This document shows positions 1 to 5,168 of a DNA stretch of 5,168 nucleotides, one piece after another. The stretch lies in NCBI GenBank assembly GCA_937952875.1, contig CALFDI010000099.1:1-5168 (forward strand), read 5' to 3'. The DNA comes from an uncultured Verrucomicrobiales bacterium (GTDB lineage Bacteria > Verrucomicrobiota > Verrucomicrobiia > Verrucomicrobiales > Akkermansiaceae). The notes beneath the pieces were generated by a model. That model was not told the DNA's origin, ran no database searches, and was given only the letters and a program-made list of their open reading frames with translations. Every line of letters starts with the position of its first letter. The stretch's first letter is position 1. The position numbers and the translations under genes are program-made.

Positions 1-92
1 ACAATCGTAAAATTCACAGTTCACTTGGAAATCAATCACCAGATGAATTTATCGAAAATTTCTTTAAATCCACTCAGCCCCACCTTAACTAA
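1..92 (+). CDS. IS3-family transposase, C-terminal fragment (5' part outside window)
   Basis: The first complete codon is at position 3 and the frame ends with TAA at 90-92, giving 29 visible residues. They contain NRKIHSSLGNQSPDEF, which matches the C-terminal signature of the rve/DDE integrase domain of IS3-type OrfB transposases (N-R-x-H-S-S-L-G-x-x-S-P-x-x-F). In intact enzymes this segment lies just after the catalytic glutamate, in the last 30-40 residues. The catalytic DDE residues themselves are outside the window, so it cannot be judged whether the transposase is intact. The protein would cut and join the ends of its own element. The family call rests on this one motif. IS481-type integrases have a related tail, so the exact family is less sure than the transposase call. 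Confidence 0.75.
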   Translation, partial: NRKIHSSLGNQSPDEFIENFFKSTQPHLN

Positions 93-141
93 CCTCAAAC
101 AAATCGCTCAAAAGCCTGTCCACTTTTTCAGGGGAATTCCA
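1..141 (+). mobile_element. Right end of an IS3-family-like insertion sequence (truncated by window edge)
   Basis: Seen: the stretch opens with the C-terminus of a DDE transposase (stop at 90-92). About 50 bases later, at 115-141, comes a block beginning TGTCCACTTTTTCAGGGG and ending in CCA. Known: IS3-family elements place the transposase stop close to the right end, and both termini typically read TG...CA, so a terminus near 141 fits. Inferred: the exact end base is a guess, because the left inverted repeat and the target duplication lie outside the window. Base composition here is more AT-rich than in aroC. Confidence 0.6.
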
Positions 142-143
142 AT

Positions 144-206
144 CCAGATGTCCCTGAATTAACAGAAGTCATCAAAGAACTCGCCATGCCAACAGTAAAG
201 AGGTGA
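144..206 (+). pseudogene. Possible 3' remnant of a gene interrupted by the insertion sequence
   Basis: Immediately after the presumed IS terminus, one plus-strand frame reads PDVPELTEVIKELAMPTVKR and stops with TGA at 204-206. The composition looks protein-like (amphipathic, E/K-rich) and it has no start codon outside the IS. This is what would remain of the 3' end of a gene cut by the element. With only about 20 residues it could equally be chance open frame or part of the IS. I do not recognise the family. Confidence 0.2.
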
Positions 207-219
207 CCGTCAATACGGT
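206..219. terminator. Small perfect hairpin, weak terminator candidate
   Basis: ACCGT, a four-base CAAT loop and ACGGT form a perfect 5-bp inverted repeat. It starts on the last base of the plus-strand remnant's stop codon and lies 15 bases beyond the stop of the minus-strand small membrane gene. There is no clean T-run directly after it on either strand: the plus side continues TTAATC, and the minus side is pyrimidine-rich. A function as terminator is therefore only suggested by position. Confidence 0.2.
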
Positions 220-233
220 TTAATCATCACATT

Positions 234-404
234 TTAGTTTTTTGGGCGGGATAGATACAATCTAGCAATCGCTGTTCCGGTAACTGCACCAATTGCTCCT
301 ACAGGAGCCATAGAGATATCAAAAATCCAACAAATAGCTCCCAGTATGAGGATCGCTATTAGAGCTACCGTAGATATAAGAATAGCGAGGTGTAACCGAT
401 TCAT
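234..404 (-). CDS. Small two-helix membrane protein, 56 residues, unknown function
   Basis: ATG at 404-402, TAA at 236-234. The protein starts MNRLHLAILISTVALIAI and ends in RLYLSRPKN. Residues about 5-28 form a strongly hydrophobic helix. Residues about 32-51 form a second, glycine/alanine-rich helix (GAIGAVTGTAIA), followed by a basic tail, so it is predicted to sit in the inner membrane as a hairpin. AAGAG lies 8 bases upstream of the ATG, an acceptable ribosome binding site, and an in-frame TAG directly precedes the ATG. It lies 60 bases downstream of the nitroreductase stop on the same strand and may be the last gene of that operon. The hydrophobicity pattern and site support a real gene, but an overlapping frame just upstream raises the possibility of a frameshifted longer protein. 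I do not recognise a family. Confidence 0.55.
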   Translation of the reverse strand: MNRLHLAILISTVALIAILILGAICWIFDISMAPVGAIGAVTGTAIARLYLSRPKN

Positions 405-464
405 CTAAGCGGCTCTTTGGTGCTTCTTCTGCCATGGCTGAGAGGCAGAACAATGATATGTTTC

Positions 465-1097
465 CTATGAGATATGTTGAATGACCTGGTCGCTAGTAAA
501 TCGAGTTTTAGGAGATGTTGCATATTTGTCATCAGCGGATCGATAGCCTACAGCGCAAGCGACACAGGTGGAAAATGGAGTATCTGAGAGGTCGAGAATT
601 TGGTCGTAGAATTCAGGGGCGATACCTTCCAGAGGACATGTATCAATATTCATAGTGGCAGCAGTCAGCATGAACTGTCCGAGCGCGATGTATGCTTGGC
701 GCTGGGTCCAGGCTTGGCATTCTTCTGTTGACATATTCCCGATGAATCCCATGACAACGTCTTTATATCCTTCGAGATCTTGAGGTGTCTTTCCCTGAGC
801 TTCGGCCATAGTGGCGATCCAGGGATCGACATTGTCTTCTGTCACTTCCTTGAGAGAGGTGAAGACGACAAGATGTGAGCTATCCGTAATTTGGCTTTGT
901 CCCCAAGAGTGAGGACGAAGAGCTTCCTTTGTGTCTTGGTTAGTCACGATGATGAACTTCCACGGCTGTAAGCCAAAGGAAGAAGGAGTGAGCACGAGAG
1001 ATTGTTCTAGTGTCTGCCAATCTTCAGAAGAGAGCTTTTTCGTTGGATCAAATTGCTTAGTGGCGTAGCGCCAATTGAGAGATTCTAGGGCTGTCAT
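465..1097 (-). CDS. NfsB-type NAD(P)H-dependent nitroreductase / FMN oxidoreductase
   Basis: This is a 210-residue cytoplasmic flavoprotein, close to the roughly 217 residues of E. coli NfsB. Such enzymes bind FMN as homodimers and transfer two electrons from NAD(P)H to nitroaromatics, quinones or pterins; the natural substrate here is unknown. Visible FMN-site features are the N-terminal WRYATKQFDP with R10 and K14, TPSSFGLQPWKF at 37-48, CPLEGI at 154-159 (E157, G158) and a C-terminal K197-T-R199, which correspond to the phosphate- and ring-contacting residues known in NfsB. N71 and K74 of E. coli NfsB appear replaced (by my alignment G66 and Q69), so cofactor or substrate preference may differ. 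The ATG start at 1097-1095 keeps the conserved arginine at position 10. The gap to the lptD stop is 13 bases (TCCCCCTTTTCTC), with no Shine-Dalgarno, so translation probably depends on coupling to lptD or on another initiation mode. Confidence 0.88.
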   Translation of the reverse strand: MTALESLNWRYATKQFDPTKKLSSEDWQTLEQSLVLTPSSFGLQPWKFIIVTNQDTKEALRPHSWGQSQITDSSHLVVFTSLKEVTEDNVDPWIATMAEAQGKTPQDLEGYKDVVMGFIGNMSTEECQAWTQRQAYIALGQFMLTAATMNIDTCPLEGIAPEFYDQILDLSDTPFSTCVACAVGYRSADDKYATSPKTRFTSDQVIQHIS

Positions 1098-1110
1098 GAG
1101 AAAAGGGGGA

Positions 1111-3672
1111 TTATTGATCGGTATCGATTGAAAGAGGAAGTTCTACAGATGGGAAATCTTTTAAGATGAACGAGAGCAGGAAGCCGTATTCGTCAACAGT
1201 GCGGTTGTCCCTGATGACAAGGCCTGCAGAGATGATCCAGCTTTGGAAGTCGCGTTGGAGATTGTAGCGTTGGATTTCGAGTGCTCCATCTTCGAGTTCC
1301 CAGCGTTGGCGAACTTCGATACCCCAGAGAGAGCTGAGGCGGTGGTAGACTCGAAGGTCGATTAAGTTAGAGTCTTCTTGGATGGGGTTATCTTTTAGGA
1401 ATCTATGGGCTACTGTGAATTCAGTAGAGCGTGCAGGCATGAACGTCGCGCTCGTGGAGATTTCACTGAAGCCGCTTTCTTCCTTTACGATAGGGAACTG
1501 TGTTTCAAGGGACAGTCTCATCCATGGGACAGGATCCCAGTTGAGGTCATTGTAGAGGTTGGAGATATTTCTGCCGAATTCAGGGTCTTGGCTAAATGTG
1601 TCGATGTAAGTGTCTAGCGATAACCAATTATGAGATCCTCCATCACGGCTGGTCAGTAGACGGTTTCGTATTCCTAGGCGGAAGACGCCCCAGTCTTCGA
1701 GGTCATCAATTGCAGAAAAGCGACCAGGCGAACGGAGACGAGGTCGGGTGGACGGAGTGAGCGTATCGACTCCACCGAAAAGAGGGGAGAGAGAGTCGCT
1801 GCGTAGCCAAGAGGCATTTGCATAGGGCTGAATGATGTGGAGAAGGCCATCAAGCCCAAGTTTTTCATTCGAGACATTCGCATACCTTTTGGAAAACTTC
1901 AGTGATGCTTCGACTCCAGCGTAGAGGTGCGTGCGATCTGAACTACTAGCAGGCCCATCGACGGATGTGTAGGCTGTGTAGCCAATGCCTGCTCTTGGCA
2001 CGATGTTGAGATGTTTACCTATCTTAAAAGGACGAGAGAGTTCTTGATAGGTGTGAAAACGAGTAAATCCTCGAGCATTCAGGAGGCTATCGATTTCTCC
2101 GATGCGTGGGCTTCCTGGTCGAGAGAGTAAGAGGCTTTCTCTTTCTTCTCTTAGGCGTCCATCTCGAACTCCTGTGAGGTCTTCTTCGAAAATGCCGAGT
2201 GATGTATGCCCTTCATGCAGCCATCCGCCGCCGAATCTCTTTTCAAAGATAGGTCTCCGGACCTGATCAAAGGTTATCTCAGGTAGGCGTGTCGCTGTTT
2301 GATAAAAATCATTCGGCTGAATACGGGCGTGAAGACTGAGTTGTGATGACTGGTTCTGAGCAGATATTCCAATCACATTGTCAGGCTCAGGATCAGTGCG
2401 GAAGGTCCGAGGTTCGAAGTCTTCGAGATAAAACTCATCGCTCAGTATGGTGACATTAGCAAAGGCATCGACAGAGATGTCTCGGCTGCTCCCAAGCATT
2501 TGAGCGACGCGGATCTTATCTCGGAGTTGTATCTTATACCTGTCCTCATTGACATTTCTTCTGCGTTCGCCTGCACGTCTCTGAGAAGGGTCGCTATCAT
2601 TGAGGTAGTAGTATGAGAATCCTGTTAGGTTTTCGTTATCTTCTCTACGGGTATCTCGTAGATCGACGCCGAGTCCGATGCCTCTTCGGCTTAAGATGTC
2701 GAAGTGGAACTGTGCGAGTAACCAGGCGTCTTTGTTTTCGCCGGTGACGGCATCCCGCTCTCCGCCTAGCATGATGCCGTAGCGATTAAGTAAGAAGGCT
2801 CCCCAATTAGACCGTGCCCCTGGTATAAAAAGATAGCCGAGATCTTTATCGAGAGGCTGTGAGAGGTAAGGTAGCCAGAAGACTGGAGTCTCGCCGGCGT
2901 AGACCTTCAGGTTTTTAAAAATAACCTTCTCGCCAGGAAATACGGTTGTTTTGTTAGAGCGTATCCAGAAGTTCGGATCTTTGCGGTCATGTGTTGTAAG
3001 GCCCGCGTTTTCTCCGACGTAGACTTGTCTGCCGTCAATTGTTTCTGACTCGAAGGCACCTGCCTCGAGAAAGATCGGGTCGAGCCCTGATCTTAAGTTC
3101 TTTGTTTTAAACTTTCGACTAGAGTAGTCGTAAAATGCGCTGTCACCTTTATGTAAGGTTGAGCCAGAATAGATGCTAACATCACCAGTGAGACGGACTG
3201 TTTTTTCCTGTGTGTTGAGCGTCGCACGATTCGAAAAGAGCTGAATGCCATAGCTGCCGTCTCTCGCTGGTTGAGTAATGCTGACTGCTCCATTGAGTTT
3301 AGCCAGACCAGTAGTTGCATCGTAATCGACGCGCTGGGCTTCTACCTTTGCTCCTTCTTGAGTGGTGAGCCTGACATTTCCTTTGATGGTAAAGGCTTTG
3401 GTCTTACTATTATAGCTAGCGGAATTGCCTTTGAGGCCTACTCCATTATCAGCTTTAAGCGAAAAAGCGCCGTCATAGTCGACAATGCCAGTGTCTGGAT
3501 CGAAGCTGGGATTCGTCGCGAGGATGTCCACGCTCTCGGGCATCTCTGGAGCGACCGGAAGAATGAAGTCATCAGGGTCAAAGAGTCCGCTGGTATCTTG
3601 TGCGGGTGCGGCCAGGACTGCCGCTAGACTCACTCCTGAGATCCATTTTCCTACTCCGTTCATTGTCAGCAC
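1111..3672 (-). CDS. lptD: LPS-assembly protein LptD, outer-membrane LPS transporter, cysteine-free
   Basis: An 853-codon frame opening with GTG at 3672. An ATG three codons in (3663-3661) has purine-rich GTGAGA at better spacing and is probably the true start (850 residues). LptD receives LPS from the periplasmic Lpt bridge and inserts it into the outer leaflet, normally with LptE. Residues 4-24 form a signal peptide with likely cleavage after APA (22-24). Residues about 60-195 are an OstA/LptA-like jellyroll with repeated strand units such as ASYNSKTKAFTIKGNVRL. FWLPYLSQPLDKDLGYLFIPG (starting at 265) is the hallmark junction into the 26-strand barrel. RLPEITFD (462-469) and the IIQPYANASWL region (613-623) match later barrel landmarks. 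The protein has no cysteine at all; where E. coli LptD has its adjacent Cys pair, this one reads DFQSW (808-812). The aroC stop is 53 bases upstream and the nitroreductase start 13 bases downstream. Overall divergence fits a non-proteobacterial LptD. Confidence 0.88.
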   Translation of the reverse strand: MLTMNGVGKWISGVSLAAVLAAPAQDTSGLFDPDDFILPVAPEMPESVDILATNPSFDPDTGIVDYDGAFSLKADNGVGLKGNSASYNSKTKAFTIKGNVRLTTQEGAKVEAQRVDYDATTGLAKLNGAVSITQPARDGSYGIQLFSNRATLNTQEKTVRLTGDVSIYSGSTLHKGDSAFYDYSSRKFKTKNLRSGLDPIFLEAGAFESETIDGRQVYVGENAGLTTHDRKDPNFWIRSNKTTVFPGEKVIFKNLKVYAGETPVFWLPYLSQPLDKDLGYLFIPGARSNWGAFLLNRYGIMLGGERDAVTGENKDAWLLAQFHFDILSRRGIGLGVDLRDTRREDNENLTGFSYYYLNDSDPSQRRAGERRRNVNEDRYKIQLRDKIRVAQMLGSSRDISVDAFANVTILSDEFYLEDFEPRTFRTDPEPDNVIGISAQNQSSQLSLHARIQPNDFYQTATRLPEITFDQVRRPIFEKRFGGGWLHEGHTSLGIFEEDLTGVRDGRLREERESLLLSRPGSPRIGEIDSLLNARGFTRFHTYQELSRPFKIGKHLNIVPRAGIGYTAYTSVDGPASSSDRTHLYAGVEASLKFSKRYANVSNEKLGLDGLLHIIQPYANASWLRSDSLSPLFGGVDTLTPSTRPRLRSPGRFSAIDDLEDWGVFRLGIRNRLLTSRDGGSHNWLSLDTYIDTFSQDPEFGRNISNLYNDLNWDPVPWMRLSLETQFPIVKEESGFSEISTSATFMPARSTEFTVAHRFLKDNPIQEDSNLIDLRVYHRLSSLWGIEVRQRWELEDGALEIQRYNLQRDFQSWIISAGLVIRDNRTVDEYGFLLSFILKDFPSVELPLSIDTDQ

Positions 3673-3690
3673 ATCTCACGCTGAACGGCT
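3661..3690 (-). promoter_or_regulatory. Translation start region of lptD (GTG versus ATG choice)
   Basis: On the minus strand the sequence reads GTGAGATGTGCTGACAATG. A GTG start at 3672 would leave only one or two bases after the purine run, too close for ribosome binding. The ATG at 3663 lies about 10 bases after GAG and directly begins a textbook signal peptide (MNGVGKWISG). I therefore favour the ATG. The match to anti-Shine-Dalgarno is weak in either case. Confidence 0.45.
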
Positions 3691-3725
3691 GTAGGTGTAA
3701 AGCATGGAAAGGACTCGCTGGCGGA

Positions 3726-4811
3726 CTAAAGTCCATTTTGAGCACGCTGCCTGAGCAAATGATCTGCTAGGACAATCCAGACCATAGCTTCCACCATAGG
3801 CACAGCGCGGGGGAGCACACAGGCGTCATGGCGCCCTTTGCCTGTGAGTTCTGTATCTTCCTTATCTGTAGAGACAGTCGGCTGAGCAGTCATGATAGTC
3901 GCTGTGGGCTTAAAGGCGACGCGGAAGATGATGGGCTCACCATTGGACATGCCGCCCTGCACTCCGCCTGAATTGTTCGTCTTAGTCCGGACTTTATCAC
4001 CCTCCATGTAGAAGTGATCGTTATGCTCGCGGCCTGTTAGCTGCGTCCCCGCAAAGCCTGAACCGATCTCGAAGCCTTTAGTCGCTGGCAGGCTGATCAT
4101 TGCTTTTGCAAGATCGGCATCGAGCTTATCAAAGACTGGCTCACCAAGGCCTGTAGGGCAGCCACGGACGACACACTCGACCACTCCGCCGACAGAGTTT
4201 CCATCGCCTCGTGTTTCTTTTATGAAGTCTATCATTGGCTGAACCATCTCAGCGTCACCAGTGCGGACGATATTGGACTCGACCTGCTCTGCGGTCACAG
4301 TGTTCGGGTTCACCTCTGCATTGAGATGCTTGATCGACTTCACCCAGGCAATGACTTCGACTCCAGAGACGAGAGATTCTATAGCCTTTCTGGCAACGAC
4401 TGCGGCGGCAACTCGTCCTATCGTTTCGCGAGCCGACGAACGCCCACCTCCTTCGTAGTTACGGAATCCGTATTTTGAATCGTAGGTGTAGTCAGCATGA
4501 GAAGGCCGGTATTTCAAAGCCATCTCGTTGTAAGCAGACGGGCGGGCATCTTTATTCCTGACGACGACACAGATGGGCGTGCCCGTCGTCATGCCTTGAA
4601 AGACTCCGCTCAAGATCTCGCATTCGTCAGCCTCCTTCCGCGGAGTGACGATGTCGCTCTGACCTGGGCGGCGGCGGTCGAGTTCTTTTTGGATATCGGC
4701 TTCTGTCAGCGGCAGCTTAGGCGGGCATCCATCGATGATGACGCCGACTCCACCTCCGTGGGATTCGCCAAAGGTTGAGATCTTAAGGTTTTGACCATAG
4801 CTGCTCGACAT
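3726..4811 (-). CDS. aroC: Chorismate synthase
   Basis: A 361-residue enzyme, the usual length for the family. It catalyses the last shikimate-pathway step, anti-1,4-elimination of phosphate from EPSP to give chorismate, using reduced FMN as a catalytic cofactor in a cytoplasmic homotetramer. The three family signatures are visible. [16 protein letters not shown] (15-30) includes the catalytic-site H18. The stretch from RPSHADYTY (102-110) into [16 protein letters not shown] (122-137) forms the FMN and substrate site. [17 protein letters not shown] (327-343) is the C-terminal signature, with an alanine at 330 where proline is usual. [13 protein letters not shown] (279-291) and KPTATI (301-306) are further conserved blocks. 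The ATG at 4811-4809 gives the standard N-terminus ([16 protein letters not shown]). No Shine-Dalgarno is visible before it. It is the first gene of the minus-strand run with lptD 53 bases downstream, and is visibly more GC-rich than its neighbours. Confidence 0.97.
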   Translation of the reverse strand: MSSSYGQNLKISTFGESHGGGVGVIIDGCPPKLPLTEADIQKELDRRRPGQSDIVTPRKEADECEILSGVFQGMTTGTPICVVVRNKDARPSAYNEMALKYRPSHADYTYDSKYGFRNYEGGGRSSARETIGRVAAAVVARKAIESLVSGVEVIAWVKSIKHLNAEVNPNTVTAEQVESNIVRTGDAEMVQPMIDFIKETRGDGNSVGGVVECVVRGCPTGLGEPVFDKLDADLAKAMISLPATKGFEIGSGFAGTQLTGREHNDHFYMEGDKVRTKTNNSGGVQGGMSNGEPIIFRVAFKPTATIMTAQPTVSTDKEDTELTGKGRHDACVLPRAVPMVEAMVWIVLADHLLRQRAQNGL

Positions 4812-4928
4812 GGCGGCACGCTAGGAATGTGAAATGGCTTTTGCAAGTATGAGTTCCGACGGGATTTCCGAGTAATCAGTGCATTTGAGCTTTGATCTCG
4901 GAGGCTTAAGGGTGCATATCCTTCAGTG
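4812..4928. promoter_or_regulatory. Divergent intergenic region with promoters for aroC and the right-edge gene
   Basis: The two flanking genes point away from each other, so both must be started from these 117 bases. I find no strong sigma-70 pair. The best plus-strand candidate is TTGATC (4892-4897), a 17-base gap, then CATATC (4915-4920). It is weak and would place the RNA start at or next to the ATG, which would bypass the leader ORF described separately. On the minus side TTGCAA (4846-4841), 17 bases, TAGCGT is equally weak. A 6-bp direct repeat TTCCGA at 4854-4859 and 4866-4871 (12-base period) could be an operator or chance. Region call is by gene layout, not by motif. Confidence 0.45.
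4900..4904 (+). promoter_or_regulatory. Shine-Dalgarno GGAGG placed for a leader ORF, not for the gene's ATG
   Basis: GGAGG is the strongest ribosome-binding motif in the intergenic region. It is 24 bases from the ATG at 4929, too far for direct use, but exactly 7 bases from a GTG at 4912. That position decides the reading of this region: ribosomes would load at the leader ORF and reach the gene by reinitiation. Confidence 0.4.
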
Positions 4929-4929
4929 A
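4912..4929 (+). CDS. Putative five-codon leader ORF overlapping the next start (TGATG)
   Basis: The frame reads GTG CAT ATC CTT CAG TGA (Met-His-Ile-Leu-Gln, stop). The stop TGA at 4927-4929 shares its last base with the ATG at 4929-4931, the classic TGATG arrangement for termination-reinitiation. GGAGG lies 7 bases before the GTG. The same frame is open back to a TAA at 4873, so an earlier GTG at 4879 would give 16 codons, but without a ribosome site. Seen: the arrangement itself. Inferred: that it is translated. A chance origin is possible in such a short span. Confidence 0.3.
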   Translation: MHILQ

Positions 4930-5168
4930 TGAATAGTAAATCTTCCTCAGTAGCCGAAAATAGCAGTCTTGGTAAGACGGCGTTTCAGATCATAATTCTC
5001 GCAATTATGGGGTTGTTGATTTTTTTGACGGCTATCACGTTTCGGCCGCAGGATTTGTCAGACTTAGAGGGATATAAGGGAGGAGACGGGAAAGCCCCCA
5101 ATTTGTTGGCCCTTCTCGAGCACTCCATAGAGAAAGAGCGTGTTTGCAAAATTTCTGAAGAAGAGCTG
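4929..5168 (+). CDS. Membrane-anchored protein of unknown function, N-terminal 80 residues (truncated by window edge)
   Basis: ATG at 4929-4931, open through the last base of the window. Residues 1-17 are short, serine-rich and polar. Residues about 18-38 (AFQIIILAIMGLLIFLTAIT) form one hydrophobic helix without a signal-peptidase motif after it, so it reads as a signal anchor with the rest outside the cytoplasm. From residue 39 the chain is polar (RPQDLSDLEGYKGG) and then forms a charged amphipathic stretch (LLALLEHSIEKERVCKISEEEL) up to the edge. An in-frame TGA at 4893 and no other ATG upstream fix the start within a few codons; GTG at 4926 is the only nearby alternative. It is transcribed away from aroC. 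I cannot assign a family from this fragment. Confidence 0.75.
   Translation, partial: MNSKSSSVAENSSLGKTAFQIIILAIMGLLIFLTAITFRPQDLSDLEGYKGGDGKAPNLLALLEHSIEKERVCKISEEEL

Noticed and set aside
1405..1883. Open frames of about 70 codons within lptD (1405-1617 plus, 1674-1883 minus)
   Set aside because: Both are shadows in other frames of the lptD coding sequence, with no ribosome site and no recognisable domain.
3093..3694. Open frames opposite or out of frame with the lptD 5' end (3093-3320 minus, 3271-3627 and 3485-3694 plus)
   Set aside because: They overlap the OstA-like domain and signal peptide of a confident lptD; composition and lack of start signals mark them as shadows.
3676..3705. 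Nine-codon minus-strand ORF (MLYTYSRSA) between aroC and lptD
   Set aside because: No Shine-Dalgarno precedes it and its stop does not overlap the lptD start, so it is weaker than the TGATG case at the right end and probably chance.
4261..4778. Plus-strand frames of 65 and 93 codons opposite aroC
   Set aside because: They are antisense to highly conserved aroC motifs in GC-rich sequence, where long antisense frames are expected by chance.
4892..4920. TTGATC-17-CATATC as a sigma-70 promoter
   Set aside because: It matches only 4 of 6 and 3 of 6 consensus positions, and would start RNA at the ATG, contradicting the strong upstream GGAGG. Kept only as a remark.
1..5168. CRISPR array, tRNA or rRNA genes, toxin-antitoxin or defence system
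   Set aside because: No spaced repeats, no tRNA-like cloverleaf sequence and no matching protein motifs were seen on either strand.

Overview
The window looks like an ordinary chromosomal stretch from a Gram-negative bacterium with a double membrane, bordered on its left by the end of an insertion sequence. The organism needs LPS export, since a full-length LptD is present. The LptD is divergent and cysteine-free, and several starts lack a Shine-Dalgarno sequence at normal spacing. I think a Verrucomicrobiota-like (Opitutae/Puniceicoccales) host is plausible, but this is inference from style and not proven by a marker gene.

Layout: positions 1-141 hold the 3' end of an IS3-type transposase and the presumed right terminus of that element. 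Positions 142-233 are a short non-genic or remnant stretch, with a 63-base open tail and a small hairpin. On the minus strand, positions 234-404 encode a 56-residue two-helix membrane protein. Next to it is an overlapping reading frame (435-319) that may be its displaced N-terminus. The minus strand then carries, in transcription order, aroC (4811-3726), lptD (3672-1111) and an NfsB-type nitroreductase (1097-465). The gaps are 53 and 13 bases, so they are probably one operon; the small membrane protein may be its last member. A 117-base divergent intergenic region (4812-4928) separates aroC from a plus-strand gene that runs off the right edge. Only the first 80 codons of that gene are visible; they encode a single-pass membrane-anchored protein of unknown function.

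The genes do not form one pathway. AroC makes chorismate for aromatic amino acids, folate and quinones. LptD inserts LPS into the outer membrane. The nitroreductase is a cytoplasmic flavoprotein of unknown physiological substrate. The most interesting details are the cysteine-free LptD, a five-codon leader ORF ending in a TGATG overlap with the right-edge gene, and the possible frameshift in the small membrane gene. I see no tRNA, rRNA, CRISPR array or obvious defence or biosynthetic system, and I do not claim a new system here.
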